64,000 nucleotides of DNA. It comes from an uncultured Pelagibacteraceae bacterium. GTDB lineage: Bacteria > Pseudomonadota > Alphaproteobacteria > Pelagibacterales > Pelagibacteraceae. Where the stretch lies: assembly GCA_902532525.1 (NCBI GenBank), contig CACAIK010000002.1, positions 62,001 through 126,000 of the forward strand. Direction: 5' to 3'. Each line of letters starts with the position of its first letter. Position 1 is the stretch's first letter. A model generated the notes under the pieces. That model made no database searches. It saw nothing but the letters and a program-made list of their open reading frames with translations, and had not been told where the DNA came from. A program made the position numbers and the translations under genes. Shown here piece after piece: positions 8,258-16,941 of this stretch.

Positions 8258-9098
8258 AATTTTTAAGAATATATATAAATATAAATCCAGTTATATACAT
8301 TATTAATGCATAAGCAGCTGTGGGAACCATGTAAGCCACATCATTGAAAATTTGTGTTGCTACAAATACAGCTAAAGTTCCGTTTTGTAACCCACATTCT
8401 AAAGAAATACATTTTCTCTGTGGTATTCCAGTTGCAAAACCTTTTGCAATGTAAAATGCCAAAGTCATCATGACTACGTTTAATATTAAAACAGCTAAAC
8501 CCGCTTGACCTAAATATGATATTATATTTTCTCTTTCCTCAATCCATATTGCTGCAAATACAACAATAAATAAAATACCTGTAATTCTATTTACAATATT
8601 AATATTTGACGAAATAAAGTTTTCAGCGAATCTTCTAATTATCATTCCTAGAATTACTGGTATAGTTACAACTAGTGCCATTTTAAGAGCAATACCAGTC
8701 ATCGTAATACTTGAGGATAAATCAGTTACACCTAATAATTTTGCTGAAGAAAAAACAATAAATGGAACAGAAAAAATACTAATTAAACTACCTACTGCTG
8801 TTAACGAAATAGATAATGCAACATCTCCATTTGCAAATTTTGTTAAGACATTTGATGTTACTCCTCCGGGAGCAGCAGCAATAATCATTAATCCTAATGC
8901 TAATTCAACTGGTAATCTTAATATTAAAAGTAAAATATAAGCAACGATTGGTAGAAGGATTAATTGACAAATTATTCCGACTGTAAAATCTTTTGGATTA
9001 TTTATAACTCTTAAAAAATCTCTAGTTGATAAGCCCAATCCCAGACCTAGCATTATAAGTGCTAACGCTATAGGTGCAATTTTTGTAACTATCTCCAT
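8250..9098 (-). CDS. bile acid:sodium symporter family transporter
   Basis: A 282-aa, almost wholly hydrophobic protein with about nine to ten membrane segments. The family hallmarks AAAPGGVTSNVLTKFA (substrate/sodium-site region) and ECGLQNGTLA are both present. The family (SBF/ASBT/BASS) couples import of organic anions, including sulfonates, bile acids or 2-keto acids, to sodium. Its place between the taurine genes and pta/hpsN suggests a sulfonate or related acid as cargo, which is only an inference. It is divergent from pta with an 84-bp gap. Confidence 0.88.
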   Translation of the reverse strand: MEIVTKIAPIALALIMLGLGLGLSTRDFLRVINNPKDFTVGIICQLILLPIVAYILLLILRLPVELALGLMIIAAAPGGVTSNVLTKFANGDVALSISLTAVGSLISIFSVPFIVFSSAKLLGVTDLSSSITMTGIALKMALVVTIPVILGMIIRRFAENFISSNINIVNRITGILFIVVFAAIWIEERENIISYLGQAGLAVLILNVVMMTLAFYIAKGFATGIPQRKCISLECGLQNGTLAVFVATQIFNDVAYMVPTAAYALIMYITGFIFIYILKNSN

Positions 9099-9182
9099 CG
9101 TTTATTCAATTTTAAACTATTTTTATATCGAACGTAATAAAAAATATTGATATTTAGAACCATAACAAATATTTAAACTCAT

Positions 9183-10094
9183 ATGTTATCTGATAAATCT
9201 ACAGTTTGCCCTGTTAATCTACTTAATATAGCACATCAAAAAAGGGGTGTGAAAGCAGCCATTGTAAATGCAGGCAAAAAATTACCAATGATGTCGGTAA
9301 TGGATGCTGTCTCTGAAAAATTGATCTCCCCAATATTAATAGGTGATAAACAAAAAATACAAGAATGCGCAGATGAGCTTAAATTTGATATATCAAATTT
9401 TGAAATAATTAATGAGCCAGTTGAAAATAATACAGCAGGTATTGCAACAAAACTTGCATCGGAAGATAAAGTAAAAATTATTGTAAAAGGGCATATTCAT
9501 ACTGATATATTGATGAAAGAAGTTCTTAAAAGAGAATATAAATTAATTGGAAAAACAAGACTAAGTCATATTTGGCATATGACATTACAAAAAGATGATA
9601 AACCATTAATCATAACCGATGGAGCATTGAATGTTTCTCCTAACTTAAAAACTAAAATGCATATTTTAAGAAATGTTATAGATTTTAGTCATAGAATTAA
9701 TATTCCGAGACCAAAGATTTCCGTTCTTTCAGCAACAGAGGAAGTTATTGATAGTGTACAGAGTTCGGTTGAAGCTAAAGAATTGACTGAATTAGCAAGT
9801 AAAGAAAATTTTAATGCTGATATATTTGGACCCTTAGCATTTGACAATAGTATTTCAAAAAAATCTGCTTCTATTAAGGGAATTGAGAATATAGTTGCTG
9901 GAGAAGCTGATGTATTATTAGTTCCAAATGTCGAAACTGGAAATGCGCTTGTAAAAATGATGATTTATTTTATGGGAGCATGTGCAGCAGGCGTAGTTGT
10001 TGGAGGTAAAGTACCTGTTGTTATAACAAGTAGATCAGATGATGCGACAGCAAGACTTGCTTCTATAGCTGCAGCTGTTGTTGCTTTAGATTAA
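9183..10094 (+). CDS. pta: phosphate acetyl/butyryltransferase
   Basis: A 303-aa short-form phosphotransacetylase (PTA_PTB family) without the N-terminal DRTGG-type extensions of long Pta. Conserved stretches are IVKGHIHTDILMK, ITDGALNVSPNLKTK and VLLVPNVETGNALVK, ending in SRSDDATARLASIA. It interconverts acetyl phosphate plus CoA with acetyl-CoA plus phosphate. No acetate kinase is next to it. In taurine degraders a similar Pta processes the acetyl phosphate released by Xsc, which fits this island. Xsc itself is not in the window. The hpsN gene follows 59 bp later on the same strand. Confidence 0.88.
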   Translation: MLSDKSTVCPVNLLNIAHQKRGVKAAIVNAGKKLPMMSVMDAVSEKLISPILIGDKQKIQECADELKFDISNFEIINEPVENNTAGIATKLASEDKVKIIVKGHIHTDILMKEVLKREYKLIGKTRLSHIWHMTLQKDDKPLIITDGALNVSPNLKTKMHILRNVIDFSHRINIPRPKISVLSATEEVIDSVQSSVEAKELTELASKENFNADIFGPLAFDNSISKKSASIKGIENIVAGEADVLLVPNVETGNALVKMMIYFMGACAAGVVVGGKVPVVITSRSDDATARLASIAAAVVALD

Positions 10095-10142
10095 ACTTCT
10101 GTTGAATAAATATCTTTTATAATTTAAACATTTATAAAATTA

Positions 10143-10149
10143 GAGGAAA
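10143..10149 (+). promoter_or_regulatory. ribosome binding site of hpsN
   Basis: AGAGGAA lies just ahead of the ATG at 10154, the only start with a purine-rich site here. Confidence 0.55.
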
Positions 10150-10153
10150 GACA

Positions 10154-11440
10154 ATGGCAATTAATTATATAAAAAAAGCTGAAAAAACTGCATTTACAGG
10201 TGAAGATGAAACAAGAACTAAAGTAAGTTCTATTTTAAAAGATTTAGAAAAAACAAAAGACCAAGGGGTTAAAGATATTTTAAAAAAATTTGATAATTAT
10301 GAAGGTGATATAATTGTTAGCAAAGAAAAAATTGAAGAAATAAATAAAACCTTAGATCAAAAGATTAAAGACGATATTCAGTTTTCTCATGAAAGAGTTA
10401 GGAAGTTTGCAGAACACCAGCTTGAAAATCTTGGAAAAGACTCAGAAATTGAATTATCACCTGGTTTAATAGCAGGACAAAAATTAATACCTGTAAATAC
10501 TGTTGGGTGTTATGTGCCAGGTGGAAGATATAACAATATCGCCTCTGCTATAATGAGTGTCACAACTGCAAAAGTTGCAGGAGTAAAGAATGTAATTGCA
10601 ACAAGTCCACCAAAAGATTCAAATGGTGCAAACCCAATTATAATTTATACAGCTAACCTTTGTGGTGCAGATGTAATTATGAACATTGGCGGTATAGGAG
10701 CAATTGGTGCACTAGCTTATGGTTGCTTTGGTAATCCTGAAGTAGATATGATTGTTGGACCTGGAAATAAATTTGTAGCAGAGTCTAAAAGAATTTTATT
10801 TGGAAAAGTTGGAATTGATTTGTTTGCAGGACCAACCGAAATAGGCATTATTGCAGATCATACAGCTGATAAAGAAATAATTGCTTATGATTTAGTTGGA
10901 CAGGCTGAACATGGTCCTGACTCTCCAGCTTGGCTTTACACTACTGATAAATCTTTATGTGATTATGTTATGAAAAGAGTTCCAGAAATTATTCAAGAAC
11001 TACCTGAACATAACAGAAATAATGCTGATGCTGCATGGAGAGATTATGGAGAAGTAATTATGTGTGATACCAAAGAAGAAATGATGAAAGTGAGTGATGA
11101 ATATGCACCTGAACATTTGGAGGTTCAAGCTGAAAACTTAGACTGGTATTTAAAAAATCTTAAAAATTATGGTTCTTTATTTTTAGGTGAAGAAACAACA
11201 GTTGCATATGGAGATAAATGCTCTGGACCAAATCATATTCTACCAACAAAAGGTGCAGGAAAATATACTGGAGGCTTATACGTTGGAAAATTTATAAAAA
11301 CAGTCACTTACCAAAAGATGAATAAAGAATCTAACAAAGAAGTTGGTGCTGCAGCTGCTAGAATTTCTAGATATGAAGGTATGGAAGCTCATGCTAGAAC
11401 TGGTGATGTAAGACTTCGAAAATATGGTTTTTCAAATTAG
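10154..11440 (+). CDS. hpsN: sulfopropanediol 3-dehydrogenase (HisD paralogue)
   Basis: A 428-aa member of the histidinol dehydrogenase family. Zn/active-site segments GQAEHGPDSPAW and EYAPEHLEVQ are kept. The segments AWRDYGEV, GSLFLGEETTVAYGDK and SGPNHILPTKGAGKYTGG resemble HpsN rather than biosynthetic HisD. HpsN oxidises (R)-2,3-dihydroxypropane-1-sulfonate (DHPS) to (R)-sulfolactate using two NAD. No other histidine-biosynthesis gene is adjacent, which supports a catabolic paralogue. Located after pta and near an Ldh2-family enzyme that may oxidise sulfolactate. Substrate assignment is from remembered family motifs and context; biosynthetic HisD is less likely. Confidence 0.8.
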   Translation: MAINYIKKAEKTAFTGEDETRTKVSSILKDLEKTKDQGVKDILKKFDNYEGDIIVSKEKIEEINKTLDQKIKDDIQFSHERVRKFAEHQLENLGKDSEIELSPGLIAGQKLIPVNTVGCYVPGGRYNNIASAIMSVTTAKVAGVKNVIATSPPKDSNGANPIIIYTANLCGADVIMNIGGIGAIGALAYGCFGNPEVDMIVGPGNKFVAESKRILFGKVGIDLFAGPTEIGIIADHTADKEIIAYDLVGQAEHGPDSPAWLYTTDKSLCDYVMKRVPEIIQELPEHNRNNADAAWRDYGEVIMCDTKEEMMKVSDEYAPEHLEVQAENLDWYLKNLKNYGSLFLGEETTVAYGDKCSGPNHILPTKGAGKYTGGLYVGKFIKTVTYQKMNKESNKEVGAAAARISRYEGMEAHARTGDVRLRKYGFSN

Positions 11441-11453
11441 AGAACTTTGGTTT

Positions 11454-12530
11454 TCAAGATTTAAAAATATCAATTCCAATCTGACTTAATATATGCGCTA
11501 GATCTATCGGTACCCAATTTTCTCTGATTTTTCCCTCATCATGATGATAAAAATCCATAACTCTCATAGTTACTTTATTTTTATTTGAATTATATCCTAG
11601 CCAATCATTTGAATCATACACTGCTTGTATACTGTGCCATCCAGCAGTAAGTGAAAATTTACCATCTCCTAATTCACAATAATGTCCTAATTCCCAGTAA
11701 TTTCTTTCTTTAAATGTTTTTCTAAAAGGAAGTTGATGATGATCAATGAAACCTTCCAAAGAGCGTGCTGTTCCTATACCGCTAGGTCCATACCAAATCA
11801 TTTTTTCATGCCAAAAATCTTTTTGTGGGTGATTAATAAGTTTTTCTTTTAAATCAGAGTCAGATGATGCTTCTAATTCTGGTTTAATATTTAAACTTCT
11901 TTGCATAGTAAGAGATTGATCTAGAGTGGCTTTTGAAACTTCTAAATTGTTTTCGTAAAAATTTACACCATCTGTATTTATTGGTGTCATCCAAATGCCC
12001 TCATACCCTCTTGAAGGATTTACTGGAAACTTCCCTACTTGATTTAGAAAATTTATTGTGTCGATTAAAATGTGACTTTCAATAATTTTATCGTTTTTTA
12101 ATTCGTGTATCTCACAGCATCTTAAATTTACCATTTTAAAATTTGGCTCTACATTTAGCCATTTCTTTTTAAAAATTCCTGATAAGGTAGATATTGTTCC
12201 AACTTGAAATTTATCTCTAAAGGCTCCGCCTATAACGAGTTGTTCTCTTCTCTCTAAATCAGGAAACGCATCAAAAAGTGGGGTCCAAAATTTATCCCTA
12301 AAATTAGACAAACCTTTAAATTCATTTAATGGAAAAAAACATTTAATGTTTACATCTTCGCTAAAATATTTGCTTAAATTTTCTTCTATTTTAGATGGTC
12401 CAATCTTGTAAATATTGTTCAAATAATTTCTAACTATTTGTTTATTTTGTTTATTTTCTTCAGCTGTGATTTTTAATTCTTGAAAATTATTTTGATTTTT
12501 AAGTCCTGTATCAAATTGTTCTATTTGCAT
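11454..12530 (-). CDS. tandem SnoaL-like (NTF2-fold) protein
   Basis: The track ORF opens at 12590, but its first 20 residues overlap the divergent cupin gene head-on; the internal Met at 12530 (MQIEQFDTG) is preferred, giving 358 aa. Two SnoaL/NTF2-like domains are visible: the first around YLNNIYKIGPSKI to GKFP, the second around WYGPSGIGTARSLEGF to the C-terminal WVPIDLAHILSQIG, a typical SnoaL ending. SnoaL folds serve as cyclases, isomerases, hydrolases or simple binding domains. Tandem copies often act as pseudo-dimers. The gene is head-to-head with the bicupin/SnoaL/MetE-like operon, so the three probably share a pathway. Reaction unknown. Confidence 0.8.
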   Translation of the reverse strand: MQIEQFDTGLKNQNNFQELKITAEENKQNKQIVRNYLNNIYKIGPSKIEENLSKYFSEDVNIKCFFPLNEFKGLSNFRDKFWTPLFDAFPDLERREQLVIGGAFRDKFQVGTISTLSGIFKKKWLNVEPNFKMVNLRCCEIHELKNDKIIESHILIDTINFLNQVGKFPVNPSRGYEGIWMTPINTDGVNFYENNLEVSKATLDQSLTMQRSLNIKPELEASSDSDLKEKLINHPQKDFWHEKMIWYGPSGIGTARSLEGFIDHHQLPFRKTFKERNYWELGHYCELGDGKFSLTAGWHSIQAVYDSNDWLGYNSNKNKVTMRVMDFYHHDEGKIRENWVPIDLAHILSQIGIDIFKS

Positions 12531-12571
12531 AAATTGCAATTTATATTTAAATAATGATAAATAACAAGAAT

Positions 12572-13510
12572 ATGATTGATAGATTAGCAAAATTTAATGA
12601 GCTCGTTCCGAGTAGCCTTCCTTTTGTAGAGGGTAGATTAGAAGGTCATAAAGAAAGAAAAAATTATACAATTATTGGACGTGGTGTCGCTGAAGACACC
12701 AAACAACTAATAAAAATACAGTCTTTACATGGGTATAATTTAGGAGCAGTGAGTGCTATGCCAAAAAATGGATCTGGTCTTCACAGTCATACTACGGCTG
12801 AAGTATTTGTAATTTACTCAGGTAAATGGAGATTTTATTGGGGTGCTGATGGAAAACAAGAAACAATATTAGAAGCAGGCGACATAATTTCAATGCCTAC
12901 AAATATGTTCAGAGCATTTGAAAATGTTGGAGATAAAGAAAGTTTGATGTTTGTTGTATTAGGTGGAGATGATCCTGGTATAATAACATGGATTCCAGAA
13001 ATTTTAAAAAAGGCAAAAGAGACCGGTATGGCATTGCTTGATGATAATTCGTTAATAGATTTAAAAAAGGTTGAAGTGCCTAACGGTAGAAAGATGATAG
13101 AGCCTATCACTCAAGATGAATTAGAAAGATTTGATAATTATTTGCCAGAAGAATTAGAAAAAAATATTTATAGAAATAAACAAAACAATATTAGCGATGA
13201 AGTTAATGGTATTAAATTATATCAAGTATTAGGAAACAAATTTAATAAAAAAACTTATGAACCTTCAATCAAACAAGATACTGGATTTAATTTAACAACA
13301 TTAAATTCTATATCTGGTGAAATTAAAGGTATTGAATGTATAAAGCCTACCGTTCTTTTTGCTCAAGAAGGTAATTGGAAAATAGTAATAAGAAACTCAA
13401 ATATAAAGTTAGAAAAAGGAGACACTTTTTCAGTTCCTTTGAGTAGCAAAATAGATATCTCGTGTAATAATTCAGAAAATAGTATTTTAAATTTTGTTAG
13501 TCAGATCTAA
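12572..13510 (+). CDS. bicupin protein with one metal-site cupin and one degenerate cupin
   Basis: The ORF opens at 12554 (MINNKN) with an alternative start at 12572 (MIDRLAKFNE), which I prefer by appearance; neither has a Shine-Dalgarno. The N-terminal cupin has the metal motif GLHSHTTAEVFVIYSG (two His and one Glu) and GDIISMPTNMFRAFENVG, where the usual third His is replaced by Arg. The C-terminal cupin-like half (about 220-318) has the beta-rich spacing but no histidines. Such proteins include dioxygenases and isomerases. It overlaps the next SnoaL gene by 1 bp (TAATG), so the two are co-translated. Function unknown. Confidence 0.8.
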   Translation: MIDRLAKFNELVPSSLPFVEGRLEGHKERKNYTIIGRGVAEDTKQLIKIQSLHGYNLGAVSAMPKNGSGLHSHTTAEVFVIYSGKWRFYWGADGKQETILEAGDIISMPTNMFRAFENVGDKESLMFVVLGGDDPGIITWIPEILKKAKETGMALLDDNSLIDLKKVEVPNGRKMIEPITQDELERFDNYLPEELEKNIYRNKQNNISDEVNGIKLYQVLGNKFNKKTYEPSIKQDTGFNLTTLNSISGEIKGIECIKPTVLFAQEGNWKIVIRNSNIKLEKGDTFSVPLSSKIDISCNNSENSILNFVSQI

Positions 13511-14469
13511 TGAAAGGATTTGATAGTAATTATAAAAATTTAACTGATTACATTTTAAAAATTACTAAACAAATTTGGGAAGGGAAAGATGTCGAGTCGA
13601 TATCTAAATATTATTCAGAGAATATACCTGTAAGATCACCCTTTGGGATAACCTATGGTTTTAAACCTGTTATTGATGCAACTTATAAAACTTTAGACGA
13701 ATTTCCAGACAGACAATTATTAGGTGAGGATGTAATTTGGAGTGGAAATGACGATGAAGGATATCATTCATCTCACAGAATTCTGAGCAAAGCTACACAT
13801 TTAAATGACGGGTATTATGGAAAAAAAACAGGAAACAAAATTGTTTATAGAGTTATAGCTGACTGTGCATGTAAAAATAATCAGGTTTATGATGAGTGGA
13901 TTGTGAGAGATCAAGGTGCAATGGTTCGACAGCTAGGTTATACACCTGAGCAATTTGCAAGGCATTTAATTGATAAAGAAGGTGGGGTATCTAAAGCTAT
14001 CAAAGTTTTTAATAGATCTTCTGATAAAAAGTCAGATTATACTCCAGTAAAAGTAAATGAAGTTTCATCAGGTTATATATATTCCAATATTTTAAAGAAA
14101 ATATTTAATAATGATTATGATTTTGAAGATTATGATAGAGCAGCCAGTCTATTTTGGCCAAGTAATAAAGTTGGAAATGGCAGTGAAGATATAATTAAAT
14201 ATTGGAGCTCTTTAAAAAATATATTTTCTGAAATAAAGTTTACAATCGAACATGTTGCATCATTGGATGAAAAAAATAACAATCAAAAAGCTACAATCAG
14301 ATGGTTTTTAAGTGGTAAGCACTCTAAAGACAGTGAAGAATTTGGGAAAAAGACTGACAAAGATTTATTTATAATGGGTATAAATCATGCAGAATTAAGA
14401 GATTATAAAATAATAAGAGAATGGGTATTGTTTGATGAAGTGGCTATTTGGAAACAAATATTAATGTAA
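13510..14469 (+). CDS. tandem SnoaL-like (NTF2-fold) protein
   Basis: A 319-aa protein with two NTF2/SnoaL-like domains: about 10-140 (from ILKITKQIWEGKDVES to RQLGYTPEQFA) and about 190-319 (from KIFNNDYDFEDYDRAAS to EWVLFDEVAIWKQIL). It is distinct in sequence from the tandem SnoaL protein at 11454-12530 but has the same two-domain plan. Start overlaps the bicupin stop by 1 bp, and the MetE-like gene begins 5 bp after its stop. The three genes are surely one transcription unit. No active-site assignment can be made. Confidence 0.78.
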   Translation: MKGFDSNYKNLTDYILKITKQIWEGKDVESISKYYSENIPVRSPFGITYGFKPVIDATYKTLDEFPDRQLLGEDVIWSGNDDEGYHSSHRILSKATHLNDGYYGKKTGNKIVYRVIADCACKNNQVYDEWIVRDQGAMVRQLGYTPEQFARHLIDKEGGVSKAIKVFNRSSDKKSDYTPVKVNEVSSGYIYSNILKKIFNNDYDFEDYDRAASLFWPSNKVGNGSEDIIKYWSSLKNIFSEIKFTIEHVASLDEKNNNQKATIRWFLSGKHSKDSEEFGKKTDKDLFIMGINHAELRDYKIIREWVLFDEVAIWKQILM

Positions 14470-14474
14470 AAACA

Positions 14475-15602
14475 ATGGATAAAATTAAAACCACACATGT
14501 TGGAAGTCTGCCAAGATCAAAAAAGTTATCTGAAATACTTTTTAAAAAAGATAAAAATGAATTATTTGATCAAGGAGAACTTGATGAGATTATTGAAGAA
14601 GATGTAAACAAAATTGTAAAAAAACAAATTGATATCGGGATTGATATTATAAGTGATGGTGAAATGTCAAAAATAAGTTATGCTACCTACGTCAAGGATC
14701 GATTACATGGCTTTAGTGGCGAAAGTGAGAGAAGAGCTCCTAAAGACTTAGATGATTTTCCATCATATAAAGAAAAAATTGCAAAATCAGGAGGTACACC
14801 TACTTATACAAGACCATGTTGTACTGCTGATTTAAAAATTAAAGATACTAAGTCTCTAACTAAAGATATCAGTAATTTAAAATCTGCATTAAAAAAAAAT
14901 AATCATTCTCAAGGATTTATTAACTCTGCATCACCAGGAGTAATTTCAAATTTCCTTCCAAACAAATTTTATAAAAATGACGATGATTATTTGGTGGCAT
15001 TATCAAAAATGATGAAAACTGAATATGATGAAATAACAAATAATGATTTATTATTGCAAATTGATTGTCCAGATCTTGCGCTTGCAAGACATATGACTTT
15101 TAAAAATGTATCAGATGAAGAATTTTTAGTAAGAGCTGAAAAACAAATCGAATGTCTTAATGAAGCAATCAAAGATATCGATGCCTCTAAGTTGAGAATG
15201 CATATCTGCTGGGGAAATTATGAAGGACCACATATTCACGATATTGGATTAGAAAAAATATTACCTATTGCTTTAAAAGCAAATATCCAAACTTATTTAA
15301 TTGAATCCTCGAACCCAAGACATGCTCATGAATGGCAGGTTTTTGAAAATATAAAACTTCCTAATGATAAAGTAATAGTTCCTGGTGTAATAGACTCAAC
15401 CTCAAACTTTATAGAGCATGAAGAATTAGTAAAAAATAGAATAATTCAGTATTCAAAAGTAATTGATAAAAATCAACTAATGGCTGGAAGTGATTGTGGA
15501 TTTAGTACTTTTGCTGGCTTTGGAAATGTGGATGAAAATATTGTTTACAAAAAATTTGAATCTTTGGTCGCAGGTGCAGAGCTTGCGTCAAATGCGATTT
15601 AA
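14475..15602 (+). CDS. MetE-like zinc methyltransferase (cobalamin-independent methionine synthase II family)
   Basis: The ORF opens at 14448 inside the previous gene; the start MDKIKTTHVGSLPR at 14475 matches the family N-terminus and is chosen (375 aa). It resembles the C-terminal catalytic barrel of MetE: THVGSLPR, ISDGEMSK, and likely zinc ligands in MHICWGNYEG (His, Cys), IESSNPRHAHEW (Glu) and AGSDCGF (Cys). It lacks the MetE N-terminal half, so it is not a stand-alone classical MetE. Relatives transfer methyl or other alkyl groups to thiols. Here it follows a bicupin and SnoaL proteins and precedes an importer, suggesting demethylation or dealkylation of an imported compound. Confidence 0.82.
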   Translation: MDKIKTTHVGSLPRSKKLSEILFKKDKNELFDQGELDEIIEEDVNKIVKKQIDIGIDIISDGEMSKISYATYVKDRLHGFSGESERRAPKDLDDFPSYKEKIAKSGGTPTYTRPCCTADLKIKDTKSLTKDISNLKSALKKNNHSQGFINSASPGVISNFLPNKFYKNDDDYLVALSKMMKTEYDEITNNDLLLQIDCPDLALARHMTFKNVSDEEFLVRAEKQIECLNEAIKDIDASKLRMHICWGNYEGPHIHDIGLEKILPIALKANIQTYLIESSNPRHAHEWQVFENIKLPNDKVIVPGVIDSTSNFIEHEELVKNRIIQYSKVIDKNQLMAGSDCGFSTFAGFGNVDENIVYKKFESLVAGAELASNAI

Positions 15603-15662
15603 AAACTACTTTTAAATTCCCTAAGGAATATATATCCTTTCATACATAAATTTAAATTTAAT

Positions 15663-15668
15663 GAGGGA
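15663..15668 (+). promoter_or_regulatory. ribosome binding site deciding the binding-protein start
   Basis: GAGGGA lies 7-8 nt before the ATG at 15676 and overlaps the upstream in-frame ATG at 15661. It supports the second ATG as the true start. The same GAGGGAA-type site precedes dctP near 30602. Confidence 0.65.
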
Positions 15669-15675
15669 AACAAAT

Positions 15676-16896
15676 ATGAAAAAAATATTAATATCTTTAT
15701 TGTTTCTTCTTTTTGGAACTTCTGCTTACGCAGATTGTAACATTAAGAGTGGATCAATAAATATTTTAGCTAATGATTTTCCAGCTTTAAGAACTTTCGT
15801 GGAAACTGCTAAAGGATGTAAAGGAAGTGCGGATTTTAAAGTCACACACTCATCTGAGCACAATAAAATTGCTGTGCCAGCTCTAACTGCAAATCCATCA
15901 GAGTTTTCTGCAAGAATTGCAGCAAATAGCTCTATAGTTCCTTTGATGAACCAAGACTTAATTAGACCACTTGATGATCTTGTTAAGAAATATGGAAAAG
16001 GAATACAAGACTCTCAATTGATAACAATTGATGGAAAAATAATGGCAGTTGCTTTTATGGCAAACACTCAGCACTTATATTACAGAGAAGATGTTTTAAA
16101 AGAATTGGGTATAGCTGTTCCTAAAACATATGAGGAAGTAGTTGCGGCATCAGAAAAAATAAGAGCATCTGGTAAAATGCAATATCCTTACGCAGCAGCA
16201 TACAAAGCTGGTTGGAATTTAGCAGAAGAATTCGTTAACATGTACATTGGACATGGAGGAGAATTCTTTAAAGCAGGAACTGCTCAGCCAAGCATTAACA
16301 ATGCAAAAGGTGTAGCAACATTAAATATGCTAAAAAAATTAGCAGGTTTAAGTAACCCAGATTATTTAACTCACGATAGTGAAGCTATTAAAGTTGAATG
16401 GGAATCTGGAAATGTTGCATTAATGACTCTTTGGGCATCAAGATCAGGAACATTGCTTGATGATGATGGTGATGCAAAAATTACAGCAGCAACTAAATTA
16501 ACTGGACCAGCAACAGTTGCTGGAGGAAACATACCAGCAGCGACTTTATGGTGGGACGGTTTCACATTAGCAAAAAATAGATCTGACGCTGATGCTGAAG
16601 CAACATTTAGAGCTTTGGCACACGCAGCTGCTAACAAAAAGATGGTTGCAGATGCAGCGGATCAAGCTGTTTGGTTAATTGAAGGTTTCAAGCCTGGACC
16701 AAAATCAATTGGAGTTATCGAAGCTGTTAAAATGAAAGCTAAACCATATCCAATGTTACCACAAATGGGTTTAATGCATGGTGCATTAGGAAGTGAGATT
16801 GTTGAATTTTTACAAGGTAAAGAGTCAGCAGAACAAGCTTTAAAAGATGTGGAAGCAGCTTACATGAGTAAAGCAAAAGAACAAGGCTTTCTATAA
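15676..16896 (+). CDS. ABC transporter substrate-binding protein, sugar/glycerol-phosphate type
   Basis: A secreted protein of 406 aa from the preferred start (MKKILISLLFLLFG; track ORF begins five codons earlier). Signal peptide ends at AYA before DCNIKSG. The mature part has the family-1 (MalE/UgpB) pattern, for example MNQDLIRPLDDLVKKYG, MAVAFMANTQHLYYREDVLKELG and a C-terminal helix-rich lobe. Two MalF/MalG-type permease genes follow after a stem-loop. Ligand unknown; it need not be a sugar. Neighbouring MetE-like and cupin enzymes suggest a methylated or otherwise modified organic compound. Confidence 0.88.
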   Translation: MKKILISLLFLLFGTSAYADCNIKSGSINILANDFPALRTFVETAKGCKGSADFKVTHSSEHNKIAVPALTANPSEFSARIAANSSIVPLMNQDLIRPLDDLVKKYGKGIQDSQLITIDGKIMAVAFMANTQHLYYREDVLKELGIAVPKTYEEVVAASEKIRASGKMQYPYAAAYKAGWNLAEEFVNMYIGHGGEFFKAGTAQPSINNAKGVATLNMLKKLAGLSNPDYLTHDSEAIKVEWESGNVALMTLWASRSGTLLDDDGDAKITAATKLTGPATVAGGNIPAATLWWDGFTLAKNRSDADAEATFRALAHAAANKKMVADAADQAVWLIEGFKPGPKSIGVIEAVKMKAKPYPMLPQMGLMHGALGSEIVEFLQGKESAEQALKDVEAAYMSKAKEQGFL

Positions 16897-16910
16897 TCAA
16901 TAAATTTTAG

Positions 16911-16930
16911 GTGGGGATGAAAATCCCCAC
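16911..16930 (+). terminator. stem-loop after binding-protein gene
   Basis: GTGGGGAT (16911-16918) and ATCCCCAC (16923-16930) form a perfect 8-bp stem with a GAAA loop, a stable tetraloop type. The downstream sequence TTATTACATT is only weakly T-rich, so mRNA 3'-end stabilisation or partial termination is as likely as full termination. It lies 15 nt after the stop and 11 nt before the permease start. Confidence 0.65.
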
Positions 16931-16941
16931 TTATTACATTA

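Noticed and set aside
10115-10139. TTTTATAA/TTATAAAA pairing before hpsN
   Set aside because: AT-only 8-bp pairing with a 9-nt loop; expected often by chance in this composition.
15623-15639. AAGGA/TCCTT hairpin before the family-1 binding-protein gene
   Set aside because: Five-bp stem with a seven-nt loop and no T-tract; too weak to call a terminator or riboswitch.
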